Below, in pieces: positions 31,186 through 38,912 of a stretch of DNA of 64,000 nucleotides. Origin of the DNA: Acetobacteraceae bacterium (GTDB taxonomy: Bacteria > Pseudomonadota > Alphaproteobacteria > Acetobacterales > Acetobacteraceae); the NCBI GenBank assembly GCA_024280945.1, contig JAMXLO010000146.1, forward strand, positions 1 to 64,000, given 5' to 3'. The translations under genes and the position numbers were made by a program. The notes beneath the pieces are model-generated. The model was given only the letters and a program-made list of their open reading frames with translations, did not search any database and was not told the DNA's origin. Within the stretch, counting starts at the first letter, position 1; the number at the start of each line of letters is the position of its first letter.

Positions 31186-31884
31186 ATGATCGACGTGAGA
31201 CCCTATGACAGTCTAGGAGGCGGCCAGCACGGCTGGCTCGACACCCGTCACCATTTCTCGTTCGCCGATTATCATGACGCTCGTCGGATGCACTGGGGCG
31301 ACCTGCGCGTTTGGAATGATGACGAGATCGCGCCGCAGAGCGGCTTCCCGCCGCACCCGCATGCCAACATGGAGATCATCACCTATGTCAGGCAGGGTGC
31401 GATCACCCACCAGGACAGCCTTGGTAACCGGGGAAGGACCGAAGCCGGCGACGTGCAGGTGATGAGTGCCGGCAGCGGCATCCGGCACGCCGAGTACAAC
31501 CTGGAGCCCGAGACCGCCAAGATATTCCAAATCTGGATCATGCCGCGCGAGAACGGCGGCGAGCCGTCATGGGGCGCCAAGCCATTCCCAAAGTCGGACC
31601 GGACCGGGCGCTTCGTCACCCTGGCCAGCGGTGATGCATCTGACGATGACGCGCTGCGGATTCGCGCGGACGCTCGGGTGTCCGGTGTGACACTGGCCGC
31701 CGGCGAGACGGCGGAGTATCAGCTAGGCGCCGGCCGGAAGGCCTACCTGGTTCCAGCCACGGGCGCCGTAGAGGTGAACGGCAAACACGTTGCGGCCCGT
31801 GACGGCGCCGCCGTTCAGGATGAGAGCCTCCTGCGGATCCGAGCGATCGAAGATGCCGAGATCGTCCTGGTAGATACGGCCTGA
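31186..31884 (+). CDS. Pirin-family protein, YhaK-like
   Basis: The 232-residue bicupin protein has the pirin metal site in HPHANMEIITY near residue 56 and the later HQDSLGN, GDVQVMSAGSGIRHAE and the second-cupin region. Some bacterial pirins act as quercetinases; others are sensors. ATG 31186 has AGGAG 7 bp upstream. It is the first of two adjacent pirin genes under the divergent LysR regulator, 18 bp before the second. Confidence 0.91.
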   Translation: MIDVRPYDSLGGGQHGWLDTRHHFSFADYHDARRMHWGDLRVWNDDEIAPQSGFPPHPHANMEIITYVRQGAITHQDSLGNRGRTEAGDVQVMSAGSGIRHAEYNLEPETAKIFQIWIMPRENGGEPSWGAKPFPKSDRTGRFVTLASGDASDDDALRIRADARVSGVTLAAGETAEYQLGAGRKAYLVPATGAVEVNGKHVAARDGAAVQDESLLRIRAIEDAEIVLVDTA

Positions 31885-31902
31885 CGATTCCAGGAAGTGA
31901 AC

Positions 31903-32805
31903 ATGATGAAGGACCCAACGCACCCCTCGCCGCCGAACAGCATCAAGATGGTGCTGCTGCCGCGTGCCCACGACGTCGGCGGCTTCGAGGTACGCCGCGC
32001 CCTTCCGGCCCGCGAGCAGCAAATGGTCGGCCCGTTCATCTTCTTCGACCAGATGGGGCCAGGCGAGTTTCTGGCTGGGCGAGGCCTGGATGTGCGGCCA
32101 CACCCGCATATCGGCCTCGCCACCGTGACCTACCTATTCGAGGGCGAGATCCTGCATCGCGACAGCCTCGGTTCGCGCCAGCCGATCGTCCCAGGCGACG
32201 TGAACTGGATGACTGCCGGCCGCGGCATCGCACACTCTGAGCGTACCGACCCGGAACTCCGCAGCCACGCCAACCGCCTGTACGGCATTCAGTCCTGGGT
32301 CGCCCTGCCGAAGACGGCCGAAGAGACGGCTCCGGCGTTCGTCCACCATCCCGCGTCGAGCCTGCCGCAAGTCGAGGACCATGGCCTGCGGCTTCGGCTG
32401 ATCGCCGGCGAGGGCTGGGGCATCGCCTCACCCGTCGCAGTCTCCTCGCCGCTGTTCTATGCGGATGCCATCCTGGCGCCCGATGCCTCGATACCGCTGC
32501 CGGGCGAGCACGAGGAGCGTGCGGTCTACGTCGTGCAGGGCGACATCGACGTGGTCGGCGATCGATTCGAGCCTGGTCGCATGCTGGTGTTCCGTGCAGG
32601 CGATCAGTTGGCCCTCCGCGCAGGACCGCAAGGCGCTCGGGTGCTATTGCTTGGCGGTGCAGCGATGGACGGGCCGCGGCATCTGTTCTGGAATTTCGTC
32701 TCCTCCGACCGCGAGCGGATCGAGCAGGCCAAGGCCGACTGGGCAGCCGGACGCTTCGGCAAGGTGACCGGCGACGATGCGGAGTATATTCCGATTCCAC
32801 AATGA
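31903..32805 (+). CDS. Pirin-family protein, second copy
   Basis: The 300-residue bicupin has FIFFDQMGP, the metal-binding HPHIGLATVTY near residue 68, HRDSLGSRQPI, and GDVNWMTAGRGIAHSE. It is the longer pirin type with a full C-terminal cupin. Its relation to the preceding gene is paralogous at family level only. ATG 31903 has AGGAAG 5 bp upstream. The next gene begins 167 bp later with no clear link. Confidence 0.91.
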   Translation: MMKDPTHPSPPNSIKMVLLPRAHDVGGFEVRRALPAREQQMVGPFIFFDQMGPGEFLAGRGLDVRPHPHIGLATVTYLFEGEILHRDSLGSRQPIVPGDVNWMTAGRGIAHSERTDPELRSHANRLYGIQSWVALPKTAEETAPAFVHHPASSLPQVEDHGLRLRLIAGEGWGIASPVAVSSPLFYADAILAPDASIPLPGEHEERAVYVVQGDIDVVGDRFEPGRMLVFRAGDQLALRAGPQGARVLLLGGAAMDGPRHLFWNFVSSDRERIEQAKADWAAGRFGKVTGDDAEYIPIPQ

Positions 32806-32972
32806 GAGTTCGGCTAAGTCCATGACGACTGGATGATTCTGCCCCCGGCTTGGCTTGCGGCGCACGACGCGCTCTGCGATAAACGAGACGGTTCTCGGCG
32901 GCGCACAATATCTGGCGGGTCGCTCACCGCTTCTCCCCCAGGACTTGCGCTCCGTACGCAGAGGAGCGGCGT

Positions 32973-33533
32973 TTGCCCGACGGTGGCCAATTCTATCCTG
33001 CGCTGGTACTGAACGCGGACTTCCGCCCATTGTCGTATTTCCCGCTGTCGCTCTGGTCCTGGCAGGACGCGGTGAAGGCAGTGTTTCTCGATCGGGTCTC
33101 CGTGCTGTCGGAATATGAGACCGAGGTGCGCTCCCCTTCCCTCACCATGAGGCTGCCGAGTGTCATTGCGCTGAAGGATTACATCCCGTCGGCCCGGCGT
33201 CCCGCCTTCACCCGGTTCAATGTGTTCCTGCGCGACGCCTTTGTCTGCCAGTATTGCGGTACTCGTACTCCAGCGCACGACCTGACATTCGATCACGTGG
33301 TGCCACGCAGCCGTGGCGGACGCACCACATGGGAAAACGTCGTCACTGCGTGCGGCGAATGCAATCTGCGCAAGGGCTCCCGTCTGCCCCGCGAGTGCGC
33401 CATGTTCCCGCGCTCCAGCCCGCGCCAGCCGACCACCTGGGAATTGCAGGACAACGGCCGCGCATTCCCGCCCAACTACCTGCACGAGAGCTGGCGCGAT
33501 TTTCTCTACTGGGATAGCGAACTGGAGAGCTGA
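32973..33533 (+). CDS. HNH endonuclease
   Basis: The 186-residue protein contains a zinc-type HNH domain with C92, C95, C127 and C130 flanking FDHVVPRSRGG (H108) and N122. The N-terminal part LVLNADFRPLSYFPLSLWSW is shared with a widespread group of stand-alone HNH proteins of unknown target. No ATG fits the N-terminus: TTG 32973 is preceded by AGAGGAG about 6 bases away and is the best start. The gene stands alone and shows no restriction-modification partner. Confidence 0.88.
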   Translation: MPDGGQFYPALVLNADFRPLSYFPLSLWSWQDAVKAVFLDRVSVLSEYETEVRSPSLTMRLPSVIALKDYIPSARRPAFTRFNVFLRDAFVCQYCGTRTPAHDLTFDHVVPRSRGGRTTWENVVTACGECNLRKGSRLPRECAMFPRSSPRQPTTWELQDNGRAFPPNYLHESWRDFLYWDSELES

Positions 33534-33572
33534 ACCGTTCAATCGCGTCCCCATGCGTGCGATACGACGCTC

Positions 33573-34580
33573 ATGGACGAAGTCCCACCAGCGGAACTTT
33601 TCTCCGCCCTCCGCCGCATGGGGTTGCTGGGGGCTGAAACCAGCGTTGGCGGCGAGCGGCTGACGGGTGGCGTGTCATCCGACATCTGGCGCATCGACCT
33701 CCCGTCCGGTCCCGTCTGCGTCAAGCGCGCCCTGGCGAAGCTGCGCGTAGCGGCGGACTGGCAGGCGCCGGTCGAGCGCAACCGGTATGAGGCGCGCTGG
33801 ATGCGCCGTGCGGCGGCCGCCGTCCCCGGTGCGGCTCCCCGGCTGCTGGGAGTCGACGAAACCAGCGGGACGCTCGCCATGCAATTCCTGCCTGCGGATC
33901 GCTACACGCTTTGGAAAACGCAGCTGCGCGATGGCGACGCCGATTCGGCATTTGCCGCACAGGTCGCACATGCTCTCGTCGGCATCCATGCGGCGACGGC
34001 GGCCGACCCGACCGTCGCGTCGGCGTTCCCCACCGACGCCATCTTCTATGATATTCGACTTGAGCCTTATCTGGTTGCCACCGCACACGCCCATCCCGAC
34101 CTGGCGCAGCGGCTCCATAGCCTTGTCGCTGCGACGCAGGCCAACAAGCACGCACTGGTGCATGGGGACGTCAGTCCGAAGAACATACTGCGCGGACCTA
34201 ATGGTCCGCTGTTCCTGGACGCGGAATGCGCGTGGTGGGGCGATCCTGCCTTCGACCTGGCATTTTGCCTCAATCACCTGCTGCTGAAGTGCCTGTGGGC
34301 GCCTTCCGCCACACCTGGATTCCTGACCTGCTTCGACGCGATGGCCAACGCCTATGTCGCGCGCGTCACCTGGGAAGGTCCGGCGGCACTTGAAGCGCGT
34401 GCCGCGCAACTGCTCCCAGGCCTGTTTCTCGCCAGGGTGGATGGCAAGTCGCCGGTCGAATACATCACCACCGAGCAGGACAAGAACCGGGTCAGGCGCG
34501 TCGCACGGGCGCTGCTCACCCATCCGGTGGAGGCTCTTGGCGACGTCAGCCAGGCCTGGGCGAAGGAGCTTGTCGGATGA
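33573..34580 (+). CDS. Aminoglycoside-phosphotransferase-fold kinase
   Basis: The 335-residue protein has the kinase landmarks of the APH/choline-kinase fold: an ATP-loop region at LTGGVSSDIWRIDLPSGPVCVKRAL (lysine near residue 50), the catalytic loop HGDVSPKNIL near residues 197-206, and the metal-binding FLDAECAWWGDPAFD soon after. Such kinases phosphorylate sugars, choline, ethanolamine, homoserine, antibiotics or other hydroxyl compounds. It opens a four-gene set; the enolase-like gene overlaps its stop (ATGA). That coupling suggests a metabolic substrate rather than a resistance role, which is inference. Confidence 0.86.
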   Translation: MDEVPPAELFSALRRMGLLGAETSVGGERLTGGVSSDIWRIDLPSGPVCVKRALAKLRVAADWQAPVERNRYEARWMRRAAAAVPGAAPRLLGVDETSGTLAMQFLPADRYTLWKTQLRDGDADSAFAAQVAHALVGIHAATAADPTVASAFPTDAIFYDIRLEPYLVATAHAHPDLAQRLHSLVAATQANKHALVHGDVSPKNILRGPNGPLFLDAECAWWGDPAFDLAFCLNHLLLKCLWAPSATPGFLTCFDAMANAYVARVTWEGPAALEARAAQLLPGLFLARVDGKSPVEYITTEQDKNRVRRVARALLTHPVEALGDVSQAWAKELVG

Positions 34581-35863
34581 CCGATACGACGATCGCGTTT
34601 GTGCATGGCCGACGCGTGTGGGACAGCCGCGGCCGACCGACCGTCGAAGCCGAAGTGTTGCTCGAAGGCGGCGGTGTTGGTCGGGCCATCGCACCCGCAG
34701 GCGCATCGACAGGCGCCGGCGAGGCGCTGGATCTGCGCGATGGCGGCGATCGGTTTGGGGGTTACGACGTGACCCGCGCGGTTGCGCATGTGAACGGCGA
34801 GATCTTCCGCGCCGTCACCGGGCTGGATGCAGCGGATCAGGCAGCGGTCGATCGTCGGCTGATCGATCTGGACGGCACTCCCAGCAAGTCGCGTCTCGGC
34901 GGCAATGCCGTGGTGGCCGTGTCCATGGCAACGGCGCACGCCGCTGCAGCATCTGCCGGCCAGCCGTTGTATCGCTATCTGGGTGGCCCTGACGCACAGA
35001 TGCTGCCGCTGCCGCAGATCCAGATTTTTGGCGGTGGTGCGCACGCTGGACGGCGTGTCGACATTCAGGATTTCCTTATTGTTTGTCCGGCTGCGACCAG
35101 CTTCGCCCAGGCGCTCGACTGGACCGCCGAGGTGTATCGCGCCGCGGGCGAGTTGATGAAGGAAGCCGGAACGCTGCAGGGCGTCGCCGATGAAGGCGGC
35201 TGGTGGCCCGCGTTCTCCACAAATGAAGAAGCATTGGAAACGCTGGTCCGCGCGATCGAACGCGCCGGCTTTAACCCCAGCGGCCAGGTCGCCATCGCAC
35301 TCGATGTTGCGGCCTCCGAATTCGGCCGCGGCGGCAAGTACAAGCTGGCGCTGGAGGACAAAGAACTGGACAGCGATGGCATGGTCAAGCTGCTGTCCGG
35401 TTGGATCCGCCGCTATCCGATCGTGTCGATCGAGGACCCTTTGGCCGAAGACGACGACGTCGGCTTCGCGGCGTTTACGCATGAGGTCGGCAAACGCGCG
35501 CAGGTGGTCGGTGACGACTTCCTTGTCAGCAAGGCATCGCGCGTGCGGGAGGCTGCATTGCGCGGTGCTGCGAACACGGTGTTGTTGAAGCCGAATCAGC
35601 GCGGCACGCTCACCGAGACACTGGAGGCGTGGCAGGCCGCGAAGGAGACAGGCTTTGCCGGCATCATGTCTGCCCGGTCCGGTGAGACCGAGGACGTGAC
35701 GATCGTCCACCTCGCAGTAGGCTGGGGTGTCGGTCAGCTCAAGGTGGGCAGCTTCGCGCGCAGCGAGCGCATGGCGAAGTGGAACGAGGCGCTGCGCATC
35801 GAGGAGGCACTCGGCTCACGCGCGCGGTTCGCCGGAGGTGGCGTGCTGGGACGCTCGAGGTAG
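34577..35863 (+). CDS. Divergent enolase paralogue
   Basis: The 428-residue protein aligns along its length to enolase, which interconverts 2-phosphoglycerate and phosphoenolpyruvate. Kept active-site residues are S44 (GASTG), H156 (GGAHAG), E206 (DEGG), D243, E286 (SIEDPLAED), D313, K338, R367, S368 and K389. Changed are D165 in IQDF (family: IQEF) and A366 in MSARSGETED (family: SHRSGETED); K338 is followed by P instead of V. Metal ligands and the lysine base are kept, so dehydration chemistry seems possible, perhaps on a related phosphorylated acid. It is coupled to the kinase upstream. It is unlikely to be the housekeeping enolase. Confidence 0.86.
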   Translation: MTDTTIAFVHGRRVWDSRGRPTVEAEVLLEGGGVGRAIAPAGASTGAGEALDLRDGGDRFGGYDVTRAVAHVNGEIFRAVTGLDAADQAAVDRRLIDLDGTPSKSRLGGNAVVAVSMATAHAAAASAGQPLYRYLGGPDAQMLPLPQIQIFGGGAHAGRRVDIQDFLIVCPAATSFAQALDWTAEVYRAAGELMKEAGTLQGVADEGGWWPAFSTNEEALETLVRAIERAGFNPSGQVAIALDVAASEFGRGGKYKLALEDKELDSDGMVKLLSGWIRRYPIVSIEDPLAEDDDVGFAAFTHEVGKRAQVVGDDFLVSKASRVREAALRGAANTVLLKPNQRGTLTETLEAWQAAKETGFAGIMSARSGETEDVTIVHLAVGWGVGQLKVGSFARSERMAKWNEALRIEEALGSRARFAGGGVLGRSR

Positions 35864-35885
35864 ATGGGGTCCGCACCAAACTCCT

Positions 35886-35915
35886 CCTCCCCTCGCGGGA
35901 GTGGGGCAGGGGAGG
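35886..35915 (+). promoter_or_regulatory. Hairpin whose right arm contains the ribosome-binding site of the dehydrogenase gene
   Basis: CCTCCCC at 35886-35892 pairs exactly with GGGGAGG at 35909-35915. The right arm is also the only good Shine-Dalgarno sequence for the TTG start at 35920. When folded, the hairpin would hide the ribosome-binding site. The sequence resembles the C-rich/G-rich palindromic element at 47.48 kb, so a repeat may have supplied the site. The pairing is read directly; control of translation is inference. Confidence 0.5.
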
Positions 35916-35919
35916 CGCC

Positions 35920-36852
35920 TTGAACGTCCTGTTCCACTACGCCGCCGGTCCCGATCTCGCAGCTCGCCTCGCCGCCATCCCTGACCTGCAGATCACCGTC
36001 TGCCCAGAACCGAACGACGCCCTGCTCGCACGACTGCTGCCCGAGGCTGACGTGCTCTGGCATGTGCTGAAGCGGTGCACGTCGGAGATGATCGCAGCCG
36101 CGACGAAGCTACGGCTGATTCAGAAGATCGGCGTCGGGGTCAATACGATCGACCTGGATGCGGCGAAGGCGCGGGACATCGCGGTGTGCAATCTGCCTGG
36201 CACAAACGCCCGCGCAGTGGCCGAGCTGACGTTGGCGCTGATGCTCGCGGTACTGCGGCGGCTACCACGCTTCGACGCGGCGATGCGATATGGCGAATGG
36301 TCCGATCCAGATCTGCAGGATGGCATCGGCGAACTCGGCGGTCGCACGATAGGTCTGGTCGGCTACGGCGCCATCCCGCGCCTGCTCGCGCCAGTATTGG
36401 TCGCCCTCGGATGTCGGGTGATCTACTCGTCCCGCACGCCGCGGTCCGATGCTATCGGCGATTATCGGTCGCTCGACGCATTGCTTGCCCAGGCGGACGT
36501 GATCAGCCTGCACCTACCTCTGGTTCCCGAGACGGAGCACCTGATCGACGCAGGGGCACTGGCGCGAATGAAGCCTGGCGCGGTGCTGGTGAATACGGCG
36601 CGCGGCGGGCTGGTCGATCAGTTGGCCCTGACCGAAGCGTTGGCGAGCGGCCGTCTGGCCGGTGCCGGACTGGACGTGTTCGTGCACGAGCCGCATGACG
36701 CTTCCGAACCGCTGTTTCAACTGCCCAACGTCGTGCTGACCCCGCACATCGCCTGGCTCACCACCGGCACGTTTGATCGCAGCTTCGCGCTCGCGGCCGA
36801 GAACTGCCGCCGCCTCGTCGCCGGCCAGCCACTGCTGCACCGCGTGGTTTGA
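35920..36852 (+). CDS. D-isomer-specific 2-hydroxyacid dehydrogenase
   Basis: The 310-residue protein has the NAD-binding fingerprint GLVGYGAIP near residues 146-153 and the catalytic R228 (NTARGG), E257 (DVFVHEPHD) and H276 (TPHIAW). Members reduce 2-oxoacids or oxidise D-2-hydroxyacids such as glycerate, phosphoglycerate and lactate. No ATG suits the N-terminus: TTG 35920 follows GGGGAGG by 4 bases and gives the family start NVLFHY. It lies 56 bp after the enolase-like gene, and its stop overlaps the TTG of the permease gene. Confidence 0.88.
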   Translation: MNVLFHYAAGPDLAARLAAIPDLQITVCPEPNDALLARLLPEADVLWHVLKRCTSEMIAAATKLRLIQKIGVGVNTIDLDAAKARDIAVCNLPGTNARAVAELTLALMLAVLRRLPRFDAAMRYGEWSDPDLQDGIGELGGRTIGLVGYGAIPRLLAPVLVALGCRVIYSSRTPRSDAIGDYRSLDALLAQADVISLHLPLVPETEHLIDAGALARMKPGAVLVNTARGGLVDQLALTEALASGRLAGAGLDVFVHEPHDASEPLFQLPNVVLTPHIAWLTTGTFDRSFALAAENCRRLVAGQPLLHRVV

Positions 36853-37676
36853 GACGCATTTCTCCCACGCTGATCGTTTGGCTGATCATCTGCTATGCGT
36901 TTCTTTACGCGCCGATCGGCTTCCTGTTCGCGCTCAGCTTCAACGCCTCGCGGCTGGTCACCGCCTGGGATGGGTTCTCGCTGCGCTGGTACGCCACTCT
37001 CTGGCATGATGATGCGCTGATCTCTGCCGCCCTGCTCTCGCTGCGCATCGCCGCGGCTTCGGCAACGCTGGCGCTGATCATCGGCACCCTGGCCGGTTAT
37101 GCACTGGCGCGGCTCGGCCGCTTCCGCAGCCGCGCGGCATTGACCGCAACCTTGGCGGCACCACTGGTCATACCGGAGGTGATCACCGGCCTGGCGCTGC
37201 TGCTGCTATTCGTCGCGCTGCAACAGAACATCGGCTGGCCGGCGGGCCGCGGCGCCGGCACGGTGACGCTGGCGCACGCCTCGGTCTCGGTCGCCTATGT
37301 CGCCGTCATCGTACGGGCCCGCCTGGCCAGCACATCGATCGATCTGGAAGAGGCGGCGATGGACCTGTACGCACCGCCGTGGAAGGCCTTCGCACTGGTC
37401 ACGCTGCCGCTGATGGCGCCGGCGCTGGTCTCTGGCTGGCTGTTGTCGTTCACGCTTTCACTGGACGACGTGGTGGTCGCGAGTTTCACGTCAGGTCCCG
37501 GCGCCTCGACGCTGCCGATGGTGGTGTTCTCCTCGATCAAACTCGGCCCGACGCCGGAGCTGTATGCGCTGGCAACCGTCATCGTTGTGACCGTCGCCGC
37601 CATCCTGGTGGGCGTGTGGCGCACGCAAAGGGGCTCTGCGGCGGGAACGATTGCCGGGCGCGGGCCGCTCCGATAG
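36849..37676 (+). CDS. Orphan ABC permease, PotC/PotI family
   Basis: The 275-residue membrane protein has six hydrophobic segments, the first at LIVWLIICYAFLYAPIGFLF. It has the binding-protein-dependent transport loop LEEAAMDLYAPPWKAFALVTLPLMAPAL near residues 160-190 and ends with a short basic tail. It resembles the second permease of spermidine/putrescine importers. Translation must start at TTG 36849, which overlaps the TGA of the dehydrogenase gene (TTGA), because later starts would lose the first helix. No PotA, PotB/H or PotD/F genes are in the window, so it is an orphan or its partners lie elsewhere. Confidence 0.85.
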   Translation: MRRISPTLIVWLIICYAFLYAPIGFLFALSFNASRLVTAWDGFSLRWYATLWHDDALISAALLSLRIAAASATLALIIGTLAGYALARLGRFRSRAALTATLAAPLVIPEVITGLALLLLFVALQQNIGWPAGRGAGTVTLAHASVSVAYVAVIVRARLASTSIDLEEAAMDLYAPPWKAFALVTLPLMAPALVSGWLLSFTLSLDDVVVASFTSGPGASTLPMVVFSSIKLGPTPELYALATVIVVTVAAILVGVWRTQRGSAAGTIAGRGPLR

Positions 37677-37709
37677 GGTCCGCGCCCTGCCCGACCCTAG
37701 GAATCTGCC

Positions 37710-38912
37710 ATGCATCTGACCGCCGAACGCCTCGACCGGATCCAACCGAGCCTGACGATCGCGATCGCCACCAAGGCGCGGCACATGATCGCCGAGGGCA
37801 AGAACGTCATTTCGCTGTCGCAGGGCGAGCCGGATTTCGAGACGCCGCGCAACATCAAGGACGCCGCGATCCGTGCGATTGAGGAAGGGCAGACCAAGTA
37901 CACCGACGTGGCGGGCACACCGGAACTGCGCAAGGCGGCTGCGCAAAAGTTCAAGCGGGATTCCGGGATCGACTACAAGCCGGAGGAGATCATCATCTCG
38001 ACCGGTGGCAAGCAGGTGATCTTCAACGCCATGCTGGCGACGCTGGACAAGGACGACGAGGTGGTCATCCCCAGCCCGTGCTGGGTGAGCTATCCGGATA
38101 TCGTCTCCCTGGCGGACGGCAAGCCGGTGCTGGTGCCGTGCGAGCAGAACCATGGCTTCAAGCTCCGCGCCGAGGCGCTGGAGCAGGCGATCACGCCGCG
38201 CACCAAGTGGTTCATGCTGAACAATCCATGCAATCCCACCGGCGCAGCTTATTCGGCTGAAGAGCTGCGACCGATCTGCGACGTGCTGCTGCGCCACCCC
38301 AATGTGTGGATTTTTACCGACGACATCTACGAAAAGCTGGCGTACGACGGCTTCAAGCCGGCAACCATCGTGCAGGTCGAACCGAAGCTGCGCGAGCGCA
38401 CACTGACAATGAACGGTTGCTCGAAGGCGTATGCAATGACCGGATGGCGCATCGGCTTCGCCGGTGCGCCCGCGGCGCTGATCAAGGCAATGGATAAGCT
38501 GCAGAGCCAGTCGACGTCGAACACGAATTCGATTGCGCAGGCGGCAGCGGTGGAGGCGCTGACCGGACCGCAGGAATCTATTGAGGCGATGCGCAAGGTG
38601 TTCGAGGAGCGGCGCAACCTCGTGGTGGACATGCTGAACAAAGCACCCGGCATCCACTGCCATAAGCCCGAGGGAGCATTCTACGTGTATCCCTCGATCC
38701 ATGGCTGCATCGGCAAAACCTCGCGCGGCGGCAAGAAGATCAGCGACGACGAGAATTTCGTGCTGGCGCTGCTGGAAGAGACCGGCGTCGCGGCCGTGCA
38801 CGGAGCGGCGTTCTGCTATCCGGGACATTTTCGCATCGCGTATGCCAATGCCACCGAGGAACTGCGTGACGCCTGCGCGCGGATCCAGCAGTTCTGCGAA
38901 GGCCTTCACTGA
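37710..38912 (+). CDS. Class I aspartate-type aminotransferase, first tandem copy
   Basis: The 400-residue PLP enzyme has the start ERLDRIQPSLTIAIATKAR, the cofactor-binding STGGKQVIFNA near residue 98, NPCNPTGA near residue 170, the Schiff-base lysine K239 in GCSKAYAMTGWRIGF, and the carboxylate-binding arginine near 375 in FRIAYANA. This is the subgroup I-gamma aspartate/prephenate aminotransferase type of alphaproteobacteria. ATG 37710 has AGGAA 8 bp upstream. The second copy begins at the last base of its stop codon. Confidence 0.93.
   Translation: MHLTAERLDRIQPSLTIAIATKARHMIAEGKNVISLSQGEPDFETPRNIKDAAIRAIEEGQTKYTDVAGTPELRKAAAQKFKRDSGIDYKPEEIIISTGGKQVIFNAMLATLDKDDEVVIPSPCWVSYPDIVSLADGKPVLVPCEQNHGFKLRAEALEQAITPRTKWFMLNNPCNPTGAAYSAEELRPICDVLLRHPNVWIFTDDIYEKLAYDGFKPATIVQVEPKLRERTLTMNGCSKAYAMTGWRIGFAGAPAALIKAMDKLQSQSTSNTNSIAQAAAVEALTGPQESIEAMRKVFEERRNLVVDMLNKAPGIHCHKPEGAFYVYPSIHGCIGKTSRGGKKISDDENFVLALLEETGVAAVHGAAFCYPGHFRIAYANATEELRDACARIQQFCEGLH

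Noticed and set aside
34352-35710. Minus-strand open frame of 452 codons
   Set aside because: Antisense to the enolase-like gene, with no domain features.
37491-38909. Minus-strand open frame of 472 codons
   Set aside because: Antisense to the first aminotransferase gene, with no recognisable domain.
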